From: Symbiodinium natans
Taxonomy: Eukaryota > Sar > Dinophyceae > Suessiales > Symbiodiniaceae
Assembly (NCBI GenBank): GCA_905221605.1
Contig: CAJNDS010001957.1
Coordinates: 320,438-384,437 of the forward strand
Direction: 5' to 3'
Length of the DNA stretch: 64,000 nt
In this document: piece after piece, positions 8,648 through 20,900 of the stretch
How positions within the stretch are numbered: position 1 is the stretch's first letter
Layout of the letters: every line of letters begins with the position of its first letter
Translations under genes and position numbers: made by a program
Notes under the pieces: generated by a model
Told to the model about the DNA's origin: nothing
Databases searched by the model: none
Seen by the model: the letters and a program-made list of their open reading frames with translations, nothing else

Positions 8648-9300
8648 GTCGCCTGATCAAAAGCCGTCGCCCAGCCTTTGGCGAGAGCTGGGGAAACGAG
8701 GCGGAACACGTCGCCCGTCGCGATGCCGCGTACACCGCCGTCCGGCTTGCGGAGCTCCGTGAGGCGCGCCAAGGCCAAGGCCGGGACGATGTCTGTGGTC
8801 GCGAGTCTGGTTGCCACGAAGGCGAGGAGCCCCATACGGGCGCGTCGATAAGCAGAATCTTGAGATGCATGCTCCGCGCATGCCCGACAGCCCCGCAGCG
8901 CCACCTGGCCGTGCTTCTCGCACTGCTGCCGTGGCAGCTGGTCCAAGTCAGCTGGGCGGGGCACAGCGGCTCCTGGACTGCATCGGGAATGGGCGTGCGA
9001 GGTTCCGGTGGCCGGGCAAGGTTTGTCAACGCGCGCCACGTATTCTCGTCGCTGGGCGCGAGCTTTGCAGCGGTGAGAAGCTGGCGTGCTCTAGAAAGCT
9101 CACCCATCCTGAAGGCAGGCTTGTTCCCGCTTGCGCTCGGCGGAGGGTTTCATCATTTAGGACCTGGATGAGCGTGGTTGTGGCAGAACGGCGCGCCGAG
9201 GCCAGCAACGACACCCATTCTCCCCGCTGGAACGCCGCAGCGCGAGACAACAGTTCATTTCGCCTCGGGCCCTCGGCAAGCAGGGCGCGCGAGGCGCATG
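8648..9300 (-). pseudogene. Degenerate LINE reverse transcriptase fragment
   Basis: Pieces of a LINE polyprotein appear in three minus-strand frames. These are AAAFQRGEWVSLLASARR near 9240-9190, SRARQLLTAAKLAP with DENTWRALTN at 9095-9020, GGAAGLSGMR near 8905-8870, and ALARLTELRKPDGGVRGIAT then GDVFRLVSPALAKGWATAFD at about 8790-8660. The KPDGGVRGI block is the first RT motif of LINEs. Frame changes between the pieces mean indels. The fragment stops at 8648, where the 51-bp repeat begins, so the catalytic YxDD part is absent. It differs in sequence from the intact LINE at 5036-7618 and is an older, separate insertion. Confidence 0.7.
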
Positions 9301-9955
9301 CGAGGAGCCGCCCAATTACGCAGAGCGTCCACTTGAATTAGCTGCCAGAAAAAGGAGCGAAGAACAAAAAAAAAACTCGGTCGATGCACGCCGTCGCAAA
9401 TTGTGAAGAGCACGCTGCACAGCGAAACGTAAAAGCAGAGGACCTGGAGTCAGTTGCCGCGCTGGAAGCGCTGCCTGACGCGCCGTTGCCTTTGCAGGCG
9501 GCTGCGCTGTTGTGTATACAGACGGTTACCTAACAGCGGTGGCACAGTCAGCTCGAATCGTATGCTGGCGCTCGCGGCGCCACCGCAGCGCGAGCAATTG
9601 CGGACAACGCGCGCCGCGCCCAGCACACGGACCATGGAGAGGGCTCGCCGCCGACCCGATGAGGCCGACGGCGTGCTCGCCGCCGCCGCTCATCATGCGC
9701 GAATCGCGCCTCCCCACGCATCGATGAAGGTTCCCCAGAGTCGGGCATGCTCCCCAAGCTCGTTCTGCCCGTGCACTGAGATTGCCGGCTCCCACGTGCA
9801 GCAAGGGGACGCGCAGCCAAGAGTTACGCTCGCAGATTTCAGTGGGCCGTCTTGCCAAGGCAGCGGCGCAACGTCGTCGGGTCCAACACTTCTGATACAA
9901 CCTCGCTTCATGGCCTGGGCTCCGATCGCACTGATCGCACCCAAGCATCGCGTGG
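9301..9955. other. GC-rich stretch, no supportable gene
   Basis: Open frames exist on both strands but are low-information and Arg/Ala-rich. An A10 tract lies near 9367. It may include further LINE 5' sequence, but no motif supports this. Confidence 0.35.
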
Positions 9956-9959
9956 TATT

Positions 9960-10385
9960 ATTCGCTGTGTCTTGGTGTGAATAGCTGAGATTATTAGCTG
10001 CTTCCTGGTATTATTAACATTTATTAACTGTAATTAAACAAAAAAAACTGTTATTAGCTGGTCTGATTAACTGTGTCCTGGTATTTCCTTGCTGTTCGCT
10101 GAAATTTTTAGTTTTTCCTGGCATTATTCGTGGCTCCCTGGAATTATTAGCTGGCTGTTTCCTGGTGCTCTGGTATTGTTAACTATTTCCTGGTATTTCC
10201 GGGAATTAATAGCCGCTTCCTGTTATCATTAGCTATATTAGCTTGCTGTTTCCTAGTGTTCAGCTAGTGTTACTAGCTGTTTCGTTGCATTTAGCTGTTT
10301 CCTGATGCTGCTAGCCGTTTCCTTTTCATATTAACTGTTTGCGGGTATTATTAGCTGCTCCTACTAGCTGTTCCCTGGTAGTAGT
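9960..10385. repeat. Degenerate ~20-bp tandem array (TAGCTGTTTCCTGGTATTAT-like)
   Basis: The stretch is built from variants of a unit close to TAGCTGTTTCCTGGTATTAT, with spacing that varies and many substitutions. Examples are ATTAGCTGCTTCCTGGTATT, TTAGCTGGCTGTTTCCTGG and CTAGCTGTTCCCTGGTAG. It is T-rich on the plus strand and noncoding. Its heavy divergence suggests an old minisatellite. Confidence 0.8.
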
Positions 10386-11241
10386 ACCTCGCACTGAAAT
10401 TTTCGGCCACATCCACAACTGGGATCAACAGTCGAGAACCTCAGGCGCTCACTTGAACAGCCACTCTCAGTACCGTGCGCGGCGTTCACTAAGCAACCCA
10501 CCAATGTACAGGACTTGTTTTTAACACAAGTGGGGCTAATCGTGGTTTCTGCAATACGCAAGTTGGCCTTTGTGTGACACCTTGCACGACAGCTCCCAGT
10601 CTGAACACGTACAAATACTCATGTCAGCGCCCATTCCATCTCGCGCGCGCTATGTGCAAGGTCTGCATGGGCAAAGGGCAAACAGGCGATGCGGAACATC
10701 TGATATTATTTTTTCTTATGTTGAAGGAGTGCATTACGACAAGCTGCCATGAGCGCCGCATCCGCTTTCGAGTTGAAAGAGTTTCCTTTCCTTTGGACAT
10801 AATGGCATAACCCCCTACGTTAGCAAGTGTTTTTTTGAATGCTTTTTGAGTTCCTGCTGAGTACTTGTTGTCACCCCAAGCGGACGGGATTTCGATTGAC
10901 AATGGGGTTAGCGCTGGACGGCCATAACGGAGCTCGTGGCCACGCGAGCGCATGCGCAGACGTTCTTTCCTGTGTGATGCATTGTGATGCGAGCGATGGG
11001 ACTGAGGTTCATTTTGGGGGCCTGCCTTCCCTGACGTTAATCCCCACGCCCTGCCGGAGTTGGACCGGGTTTTGATTCCGCTGGGAGGAGCCCAGGCCTC
11101 GCGCGGCTTAGGTCTTGTAGCACTTCGTTTGCTTCGCGAACTGAATGACAGAAATGCCGCAATTAGCATGATGCCCTGCTAGTTTTCGGCTCCATCCAGT
11201 ATCCACTGATTCAGCGTTTTATTTTTCGGATCGCTGGAGCC
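10386..11241. other. Upstream region of channel gene 1
   Basis: No gene is recognised. A pyrimidine-rich run (TTTTATTTTTC near 11218-11228) followed by AG at 11237-11238 lies just 5' of the channel ATG and could serve as a spliced-leader trans-splice acceptor. No spliced-leader sequence and no TATA-like promoter is visible, which is normal for dinoflagellates. Confidence 0.35.
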
Positions 11242-14200
11242 ATGCCGCGAGACCGGAACCATGATGACAATGAGAGCGTCGATTCTGGAACCGATGATGG
11301 CTTTCCGGACCTCAACGCGGAGCAACCATGGGAGCGAGCTGTTTCTATGGGAAGCGCTGTTTCTTTTTCACGGCGGGGTGAAATAATAGAGGTCGAAAGC
11401 GAGGCCAACAGCGCCATTCGGAACTTAGCGATTTCGGCAGGGTACTTTCAGCGTGCGGACTCTGTCAGCGCAGATACTACGACATTGAGAGGAGATTCCG
11501 CTTTGTCCTCACGTCGCTTCTATGGCTGCGCCAAGAAGTTGGTTCGCAGCAGGTATTTTGGGCATTTCATGGTTGTCGTCGTGTTGGCAGATGCTGTTCT
11601 AACGGCAACAGACATTGATGCCCGCGCAGCTGGTGGGCAAACACCCCCTGCCGTGATTGCAGCTTCATCCGTGTGTTTGGGCTTATACACGGTGGAGCTT
11701 CTTTTGCAACTGCTCGTTCGAGGCCCTGAGATCTGACACGACATGGACCATCATGACCATAAACCCAAGTGCAAGGCAAGCCGATAAGACTTGCAGTAGC
11801 ATCCTTAGAAGCACTCCTGCACACTATCCTGTATGCAATCTGCCAGTGCTCCTTTGCTTTGAAATACGAAAGTGCAATCCTATTTTTATTTGAATACTAT
11901 TTGAATCATTCTTGTTTTGAATTGCATGCAGGCACGCGTATTATCCGAGATTGGTTGACAAAGCTGGATGTCATCATCATTGCATCTGGGTACGCAGAGC
12001 TGCTTCTGGGTATGATGATCGATGTGGATTTTTTGAACACGATTGGGATCGTCCGCATATTAAGATTGAGCCGGATCCTTCGCTTGATGCAGCTAATGCG
12101 CAAGAACCGATCATTGAAAGAATTGCGCAAGCTCGTAACGATGCTTGCAACATGCTTGAAAACATTGGTTTGGTCATTTTTATTCTGTTTTTTGGTGACG
12201 ACTGGCTGGGCAATGCTTGTGGTGGAGCTTATAAACCCCTACGTGCTCGAAATGCAAAAAATGGAGCCCTTCGACACCTGCCCTCAATGTGTTCGAGCCA
12301 CGTCATCAGTTATGCACGCCAACTTGATGCTCTTCAAGACGGTGATTGCAGGAGACAGTTGGGGCCTCATTGCTGTGCCCATGATCGAGAAGCATCCCGA
12401 GACAGCTATCATCTTCGTGGGGGCATCCTTGACCTTGGTTTTCGGGGTTTTGAACTTGATTGTCGCCGAGCCTTGGATGATCAAATTTCACACGCTTTGT
12501 GTTTGCTCCTTCAACGCTCAAAAGGCTTGTGGAGTGGAGACTTTCCATCCTGAACCCGAAGCCTGAATAAAGCGTTGTCATCATAAACGGTCGGGAAGTG
12601 GCATGAGGGAAGTACCGAGCGACCCAGTACCGACAGGTTGTCGTCGACACATTTGCGGAAACACGCGAAAACGATGTTGTGAATTTGGCGCAAGAGATGG
12701 AGTTCAGCATGGAGGATGATCAGCACTTGCTGAGAAAGATTTTTCACAGGACCAGCATGATGTTTCAATTGATGGGGTGGGGAATCCAAGGATTGCAGCG
12801 GTTTGAGGCTTCAGGATCGGACACTGTTCCCACGCTATATCACGCTATCGAAGCAGGCTTGACACCGACAAGAACGGCGAGCTGACTTTGGAAGAGCTAC
12901 TCCATGGAGCACGAACAGATGCTGAGTTTCAAAGCAGGAGCCCGAAGCTGAAGCATGCTGTTGGCCAATTTGCGTTCGTCGTGTTCACTCGGAAATCTCG
13001 CGTCCAAATCGTATTGCATGCTTGCCGCATTCTTCGCAATTCACCGAGTTTCATGACACCGGCCGCTTGCAGTACGAAGAGATATGGTGCTCGTAGGTAT
13101 TTCGCAGTAAGTTTTCACATCCGTTGGGTGACTGGGTGCGCCCCTAACCGGGGGAGGCGCAGTTCATGAACCCATTGGCCCATCAATTCCGTACAACTGG
13201 GTAATTCACCAAATCATAAAGCCAGAATGGTTGGGTTAATGAGCCAATGATTTAATGGATTAGTCGTGGCCCAATCCCCATATATAGGCGGCTCACATGG
13301 TTCGGTTCGTGAGCGTGGCACCCCGAAAGCCTGCACTTATGAAAGCAGCGTTCACATTTTAATTGAGACCCCGATATGTGTCAAAACAAGTTCATGGGCG
13401 AATGGGTTAACCCAATCATCGGGCCAAAGTCGCAAACAAATATTCCTTTGACTTTGCTTTTTGGACCGCCAGAGAATTACGAGAAGGGTTCCAGAGGCAC
13501 ATGCCCAATCTGTGCTCGTCGGAGGCTGCGGGTCATGGACATTGATGAGGTGGACTTGCAACAGTTTTTCGACATGATCGACCTGGATGGCTCTGGATCC
13601 ATCGAGGAAGCTTGCACAAAAAATGACAAAAGGTAAGGACAAGTGAACGTTGCATGCAACTTACAAACAGATGAGCTTACACACCTTGCATCCGCAGGCC
13701 GATGAGTTTGTGATTCCTCTCAGCCGCTGGGTGCACGATTCCAAGACCGCACCTCGATTCATCAAGTACAACTTGATGCGTGCAATGGCTCAGCAGGTCG
13801 GTGGGGAAGGGTGTGTCATGGTGTGCCTAATGAGAGACGCGAGCCGGAGCTGTTCAAAATGTAGGGATGAAGAAGCAACCCACTGCTGTTCGCCCTTTTC
13901 TCTTTCCTTCTTCACCCCCCGTCACTTCTTCTTGGGCTCAGCAGCGTGCCCCTCCGGGGTCGATCCGGGGTCCCCGATCTGCGTCTTCATAGTCTTCGTG
14001 TATGTCTTCTGCGCTCGAGATCGCTCGAGATCGCTCGATCCGTCATCTTGCCAAGTGTGCCCCTGCAAAACGGCAGAGGCTCGAACCCGGCTGCGCGCTG
14101 CTTGCCCAACCAAGCTAACCAAGCTGGGTGGACGCAAAGAACTAAACGCACGGAGGCGATAGAGCAGGACCGCGCCGTCATCACGCCAGGAGCGCGGGTG

Positions 14201-16606
14201 GACGTACAAGGGTCTAACACTTCTGTGCGACCCGGTCGCAAGAGCCAAGGTGCCCACAACACTTGTTGCCGATAAAAGGGTATACGATTGGCGTAACCAA
14301 AAGATCGAATGGGTGTACGCATGGGAAGATGACCTCAAAAGCAAAGAAATGACAAGAGAAATCAGCAGCGCTCCACAAGACAGGAAGGAGCCGAGGCCCG
14401 AACATGAGGAAGCAGCCGCTAGTGCCAATGGCAGGAGAACGCCACCGAGAGAGGGCAGAGGCAGGGCAGAGTGGACGTCATATACAAAACACTGCCGGGA
14501 AGAGATGCGCAAGGCAACGCAGGACAAAAAAGTGAGCCGGAGGAGAAACAGAAGAAACAGAAGAGGGACGAAAGGAGGAAGAAGGAGTCGAGCACAAGGA
14601 GACGAAGGGAGAAACATGGAGAGATAAGGGGGCAGGCTCTGGTAGTCGCGGTTCTGCATGGCCTACCGCAGTGCAACACGATGTCGAGTGTGGTGGAATT
14701 TTAGTGCTGCGCGTGATGCGGACCACCCCCGGTCCTCCCTGAGATAAAAGGAAACGGGAGAGGACGCAGCAAGCCCGATGCGCGACAGCAGTAACAAACC
14801 GGAGACCGTCTCCTTGCAGATCGGTTAGCCACCTTCAAAAGGGGCGGGCATCTGCAAGCAGCGTCGACACTCCCTGGACGAAGAGCCGAGAGATGTACCG
14901 CACCGAAACCAGGAGAGAGCAACAAGAAACACCAGAAACAAAGGGGGCAAGGACGGAGGAGGAGTAACGAACCGAGACCCGCACAACTGACAAACAGGTG
15001 GGGACGGAACAGGGAGGGTTTGGGGTGTGACATGTCAACCCACCAGCCAGGCAGAGCCAGGCGATGAGATGGGAAGGGGACAAGCAGCTGCAAATTCCAC
15101 ACCGGAACAAGGCGAGGTAAGAGAACATCTTCCAGTTTGCGTACGCTGTACCCCCGCAAATGAAAGAGAAGATAAGAAAAAGAGGGTAACCCACTCTGCG
15201 CCCTGGAAAGAACATTGCAAGAACGACCGAGAGATAGAACTACTAGCGGCCTTCCTTCTCCCCAACTTTATTCAGCCGCACTGCTTTTTCTTATTTGGCG
15301 AGAAAGCTTTCGGTCGGGCTTTGTAGTTCCAGACAGACATAAATACCGGCAGTGTTGAAGAGGAGGGTATTTCCACGATGACCCGTGCTTCATGATTGCC
15401 AAACTCAACCCTGAGCAGGATCAGCTGCTTAAATACTCTCAAAAGAACTTCACGGATTTGTTCGAGCAGCTTCAGGCCAGGCTGCATGAACAAAGCTTGG
15501 AGAGGACCTGCAAGTTTTCGCATGTTTTTAGGCCATTTGCCGCGTGCATGTTGATTGAACCTGACCAGGGCCTGGCGCTTGCCGTCGAGGGCCGTGCCAA
15601 GCACTCAAAAGTGCATCGGCGGCCTTCAGACAGCAAGGCGCAGCAACCGTGTGCCTCCAAAGGCGCCCCAGGCTCAGCTTCCGAGCGTACTCGTTTTCTG
15701 AACATTGGCTTTGCAAAATGTGCAGCGTCTTAGGTCAAGTTCGTCGCTTTTGATTCAGAAGCATCACAAGCGTCTGTCGCATCAAAGGCAAGTTTGCCGG
15801 AGGCCCACAGCTGTCCGAGCGTGCAAGTTATGAAGCTTTGCACCTCTGTTAAGGGCAATGAGTTGGGGTACGCCCCGCAGGAAATCCCGGACGCCGCTGA
15901 CAAACATGTACATAATGGCGTGGGCCAGCCATGTGGATCGCTCCAAAGCCAGCTTGACCACCTGAAGGCTGATCTTGAGGCCTCTTTGCAGGCAGCTGGG
16001 TGGTCCAGGGTGGTCCCAAACCATCAACAAAGCTTTGGGCTCGTAGTTTGTTTCACAATGTGCAGTGGCTTCTTGTGCTCCGCATATTCATGTGTCTGTC
16101 ATCGACTTATCGGCCGCACTTGTTTCTCACTCACTCGGACGCAAGTGGGGTCGGTAGACCGCCTGGATTATCATTATTGATGGGGTTCCAAGCTCAGTAT
16201 AGTGCAAGTTTACTGTATTTGCTTGTGCCCGGCTTGTCGGTAACTTGCGCCCACTTTTATTTAGACCCCTGAGTGTGTCCCGCAGTGCTCCACCATGCTC
16301 CACCGGTCCGCCACTCTTGCCCCCTAAAGAGTCATTGTGGCATGATTATAGTGGATTACACATGGTACACTACAACCACCGGTGTGAGCAGAGTTATTCA
16401 GATACAACATTTTCTACGTTCAACTCTAGAAATATGACACCCGCTGTGTCTCATTCTTAAAATCCTACCGTTCCATGTGCTCGTTCTCCACTGCAAGACA
16501 TGCACCACAGCGCAATGTACGGGATTGCCTAGGCGTATCTGGGCGTAGTGTGATGCATTCTCCTTGGCAGGCAGCTGTCAAGGTACTGGACGGCTGCATC
16601 AAGACC
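11242..16606 (+). CDS. Single-domain voltage-gated cation channel with paired EF-hands, copy 1
   Basis: The exons (by comparison with copy 2) are 11242-11722, 11932-12467, 12637-12749, 12857-12937, 13525-13606, 13698-13796, 15419 to about 15480, 15881-15991 and 16571-16606. Exon 1 encodes an acidic N-terminus, S1 (HFMVVVVLADAVLTATDID) and S2. Exon 2 encodes S3 (DWLTKLDVIIIASG), an S4 sensor (RILRLSRILRLMQLMRKNR), S5, the pore loop FKTVIAGDSWG and S6 (VFGVLNLIVA). Exons 3-6 give two EF-hands with loops DTDKNGELTLEE and DLDGSGSIEADE, then WVHDSKTAPRFIKYNL. Exons 7-9 add predicted helices (DQLLKYSQKNF, SQLDHLKADLEASLQ, AAVKVLDGC). It should form a tetrameric plasma- or internal-membrane Na+/Ca2+ channel gated by voltage and tuned by Ca2+. 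All joined frames are open. The 3' end is uncertain. Confidence 0.85.
12468..12636 (+). other. Intron 2 of channel gene 1 with a GA donor
   Basis: The exon ends ...ATTGTCGCC and the intron opens GAGCCTTGG. It closes ACAG before GTTGTCGTCGAC. Copy 2 has the intron at the same codon with a GC donor. GC and GA donors are known in dinoflagellates. Confidence 0.7.
13797..15418 (+). other. Large intron of channel gene 1 with low-complexity and mobile-like content
   Basis: The exon ends CAG and the intron starts GTCGGT, a canonical GT donor. It ends GAGCAG before GATCAGCTG. It holds a purine-rich block (about 14330-14640, with GA, GAA and AGGA runs) and a tRNA-like control-element candidate on the minus strand (about 14075-14125). 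Open frames here are low complexity. No gene of its own is supported. Confidence 0.55.
14075..14125 (-). promoter_or_regulatory. Possible pol III A/B-box pair (tRNA-derived SINE relic)
   Basis: The minus strand reads TAGCTTGGTTGG, close to an A box, followed after about 18 nt by GGGTTCGAGCC, close to a B box. The spacing is shorter than in a normal tRNA and no cloverleaf folds, so this could only be a SINE head or a chance match. Confidence 0.25.
15992..16570 (+). other. Intron 8 of channel gene 1, bounded by an 11-bp direct repeat
   Basis: GCAGGCAGCTG occurs at 15988-15998 across the donor and at 16567-16577 across the acceptor. Splicing at AG|GC and AG|GC leaves one copy in the mRNA. This is the structure expected if the intron arrived as an insertion with target duplication (introner-like). 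Confidence 0.6.
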
Positions 16607-19550
16607 GTGAGCTTGCCGTCCATACCGGCGTCGATGAATGGCCAAGACAGTTCTCCACAAGGGAGTTTGGCGAGGTGCGACAGAGGGTTGCAAAGACAAG
16701 TTGCATGCAGGTCACAGTGTCGAGCTGAACTACATTGTGCTTTGCAACCCGAGGACTCAAGTTGGAGGTACCTTCTCCGCAGTTGCCGTTCCAGCCGGGA
16801 GTTTCGATGTGGCCAGTGACAAATCGCCAGGGCCTTTGATCACAGCTTCAAGTACAGGCGAAATAGCCAGAAGCAATGCTTTGACATCAATTCGCACCAT
16901 GGAAGTTTAGCAGTTACGAAGCTTGCTGAGGGCGAGCACAGAGCGTTTTTGCGCACGTAACTGGAAGTAGGCTCGGCAAGAGCTTGAACGAATGACTGAC
17001 ATGTGGCTGGGCAGACATGGGGCTTTGTTCCGTCATGTACCTTGTGCCGAGAATGCTGCGTCAACTCGGGATGGCTCGTGTTTCAAAAACACCTGCCTAA
17101 TTTTTTTCAGTGTTTCAAGAGTGATAGCTTTCGCTTGTGCAGTTGCGCACCTGCAGCTGTCACCCGAAGAATGTGGTGGCTCGTTCGTGCAAACGCACTG
17201 CTCCAGCATGCTCCAGCTGTATCAGCTGTCGCCCCGAAGAACGTGGCGGCGACCGCCAAGTTGTTTTCCAAAAGGACCTTCGGTTGCGATATGTTGCGAC
17301 ATGGATCTTGCACTTGGATTTTGCACTTGTCATGACGGAATCACGCCGGCTGGCCATTGCGTTTTGGGTCATCAGCTGTCTCTGACCTGACTGACTTGTG
17401 CAACAAAAACTGACTGAGAGCACACCATCTTGGTCTTCGCGGTAACTTCTTCTGTAGACACAACAAACCTTTTGAGATTTCAAGTCTGGCGCAATCCACA
17501 CCACCATGCGCGGGACCATTCTATCTAAGGCTAACCACAGACGGGAAGTAGGGCCGGGGCTTGTCAAGCCGGCACCTGCCATAGACGGTGTACCGATGGG
17601 AACGATTGGGAGTCGCAGCCTTATCAGCCCGAAGTGATGCAGCTTGCTTGGCTCTGCTCGTTGCAGTGGCCCACATTTAGCAGCCTTTTCAGATCTTTTT
17701 CAGTGTGTGAGCAAGCGAGTGTGGTTCACAAGGCACATGTCAAAACATGTCAAAACAGACAACGGAACTGGAAACCAATGACAGCCGTCATTAGACACTC
17801 AGACTCAGGCAGGAGACTCAGAGGCATTGCAGTAGGGAGGCAAGCAGCTGAGACAAAGAAAGGCGGCTCTCCAGCTGCCGTGCAGTTGTGAGACAAAAAT
17901 GAGCAAATCAAGAGCCGCAGTCGAGCCCCTTGTGGAAAACCAAGAGAGCTACATCTTGAACTCTGGTGGCCGATCATGCCTTATTTTGACTGCATGAAGG
18001 ACCAAGCAGCCATGTCACATTTCAGCCGAACTGTGCAGTACCATGGCAATGGAAATGTCTCTAATCAGAACACCCTATACTATAAAGTCGGGTCTGTCGA
18101 GTTTTCAAGCAGGTCCAGGGTTGGGTTGGGCAGAAGACCGGTACTGGGTGCACTTGCAATGCGACTCGCCAGCGGCACGGCGATGCCATCGCAAACAAGC
18201 GTAAGCTTTGAAGCAATGCTCACAACCACCGTGTGTGGAAGAACATGAACAACCCGATCAAAATAGGACCAGTTCTGCAGAAGAAAGGGTCACACCATCC
18301 GATCATCCCAATTGTTCCAGCAAGAACAATTCGTGCGAAGCAGACTGGCCAAGGTGTGTGCGTTGATGATACTCCTCTATCTGCTGTGCCATCCTTCAAG
18401 ATCGAGGCGCCACATTCCTGATGTTTTGGCCCCTAAATCCGAAATTGTAGACCCGAAAACCCCGAAATACAGGCCATGCAGCTATATGTAACGCCCTCAA
18501 TGACATTGAAGTTCGACAGTTGCCTCAATCAGTTTTGTATTGCGGCTGCATTCAGCGACTGCCTCCGGTGTACACCCGAGCTCTGTTTCCCGTCACGGTG
18601 CAGTGAGGAGTTCTGCTTGCCTACCTACGGCGGGATTTGAAGTTTACATTTCGCCGAAATCATTTCGCAGGTTTTCAGGGCTTTTGTGCGCATATCAACA
18701 TCGGCAGAAAAGAGGGCAATTATGCTGCGCTTGTGTCTTTGCCGACATGGCCGTCAGTACTACCTGGTGGTCCTATTCCGTCCACCGGGCCGCCTGAGCC
18801 ATCCTCTTGCAAGGCATCCTTAGAAGAGGATGTTGTGGAGGTCCAGAACTTCAAGTTCAACAGTCTGGCGCTCACACATGCTGCCGTGCCAGTCATCCCC
18901 CTTTAGCAACATGTAACTCATAAATCCATGCGGTGCAAGGTTTGACAAGTGCAGCCGCGTTAGTTTGGGTGTAGGTGTGTTTAGGTTTTCCGGTCTTGAC
19001 AGGTTCCACTGGACAACCTTTGCTAACTGCAACCCAAGGCAAGAGCTTAATCGAGTTCATCACGGATGTTGAAGGCTCTTTTTTTCAGCTTCCCAAAGGG
19101 CGCACGTAGTCGTGACAGCCGTTTCGACAGCGTCTGCTGTGCAGGCCATTGGGAGTATTTCTTGCGGTTCATAGACCGGAGCAACATTCTATATTGGGAT
19201 GGTGAGGCGAGAGAATTCCCTTTGCGCATCAGCTCAGTGCTGCACTGCACTGTACTGAAGAGAGTTGTGTGCAGCAGGACCGAGGAGCTTGGGGTCATTG
19301 GCTCAGAAGTATACGCCCTTCAGATATCTTCAGATGCTTTGCATCCTTTCTCCCTGTGCTTTGGGAAGCCAAGTGCTGATATTTATATACGCGCTGAGGG
19401 CCAGGCCTTCTACGGCTTCGGCGCCAGGGAGTGCTCGTTTTCGGTGGGGATGCGACGCTTGGCTTCAGGATGCTGCAGGCATGGAAGCAACTTTCTAAGG
19501 AAACAAGTTGGGCTTCCGGGCTTGCGGGTTTCTTGACCACCCCACCCCTG
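16607..19550. other. Downstream of channel gene 1, no gene assigned
   Basis: Exon-like islands occur (for example 16650-16900 and 18660-18900 on the plus strand), but none matches a family I know, nor the tail of channel copy 2. Further 3' exons of gene 1 may lie here. Confidence 0.35.
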
Positions 19551-19554
19551 GTAT

Positions 19555-19850
19555 CCCTTCCCCGGTGGTTCATGGTGGGTTTGGGGATTAGGTTTCGTGT
19601 ACAGGGATACCCCCTGGTATCCTGTGGTTCATGGTCTGTGGATGTCTGGTTTAGGTTTTGGGTGTAGGGACAGTGTAGGGTTTTCCCGCGCCACCCTCTG
19701 GGGTGCAGGTTCAGGGCTGAGCTGTAGGGTTTTCACTCTGCCCCCCCCCGTGGTTCATGGAAGTTTAGGCTTCAGGGTTTGGGGTTGCAGGTTTAGGGTT
19801 TCCCTTACCTTGTGGTTCATGGTGGGTTTAGGGTTCAGGGTTGAGGCTGG
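19555..19850. repeat. Degenerate TTTAGGG-like tract
   Basis: Repeated variants include GGTTTAGGGTTTC, GGGTTTAGGGTTCAGGGTTG, TGTAGGGTTTTC and recurring GGTTCATGG. The phase drifts and few exact TTTAGGG heptamers remain. TTTAGGG is the telomere repeat reported for dinoflagellates, so this looks like an eroded interstitial tract or a minisatellite derived from one. Confidence 0.6.
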
Positions 19851-20890
19851 AGCCTCTCTGTCACGAGTACAGTGGGCTGGTCTAGCTCGGCTCACAGGTT
19901 TCATCGAGGCTGCCCCCATTGCTAAAGGGTTGAGCGTTAGATCTCCCCCCCCCCCACCCCCCCATGGGAAAATTGACGAATGGGTGGACACGGGCACACC
20001 TTGAAACTCAGGCCGGACAAAGGCTTGAGCCTGAGATGTGTCGATTTGGGCTGATGCTTTGCCAGTTACACTTGCTGCATGCAGGCATTTGAAGTATGCC
20101 TTCCATGGCTCTGCTGGGCCTGAATCATTCAGGTCCAGGAGACATCCGCATCATCAAGACACTGCTGAGCTTGAGACGGCGCTTCCCAAATCAGGCCGAG
20201 CGATCTTTTGGAGAGTTTCTCCCCAGTCACAAGGCAGCCCCGGAAAGGGACATCAGAAAAAATGTCAACTTAGGGCAAAATCTTGTGCGGGCCTTTGTCT
20301 GCACCGTTCTCAGTCGGAGCCATGTGCCTTATGTGCCCTTTTTTCCTATCTGAGCATGGAAGAGCCCGCCAAAATCTCCAGAGAGGAGGGGGTGCTTTCA
20401 AATCGTGTTCCCTATGCCGCAACACGGGATGTCTAGGACAGCCTGGACCAGTGCGGCTGTGACTGTGATGTCAAGCTGGGACGGATTGACATCTGGCAGC
20501 TTACGATAAGGGCGAAATTCGGAAGCTTGGTCTAATCCCACAGCGAATCGAGCCCTGAACATGATGGCAATCACTTCCGTAGACCCACGCAACACTTTAA
20601 CTAGTTTGACTGTAAAGTAAAGGTTAAGCTCTCTTCGTCTCTAAGGTGAGCTAACATCCCAACCTTCGGCTGAAATCGCACAAGTGTGGGACAGAATCAG
20701 CTACTGATTCCTCACGACATGTCATAGTTATTATAGTTGCCTCTAACATGAAACTCCTAACCTTTTCGCGTTCTTGGACGCTTCCTTCACCTCTCAGACT
20801 CGCGGCAACTTGGAACAAAGGACCCAGGGTTCTTGCGGTTTCTTGTGTCTAAGCTTCTCCGTTTGCTTAACTCCTTCTCCATGCAATCGG
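19851..20890. other. No supportable gene
   Basis: Only short frames are present. A C-rich run (about 19945-19970) is the only low-complexity feature. Confidence 0.35.
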
Positions 20891-20900
20891 CATCATGTCA

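Noticed and set aside
13844-13867. PELFKM-stop as the final mini-exon of channel gene 1
   Set aside because: It would need a 47-bp intron, and the better paralog match for the next exon is at 15419.
19350-19490. Possible cytochrome b5/MAPR-like exon (FYGFGA, then FGGDAT in another frame)
   Set aside because: The match needs a frameshift and uses two short words only. No haem-binding context is visible.
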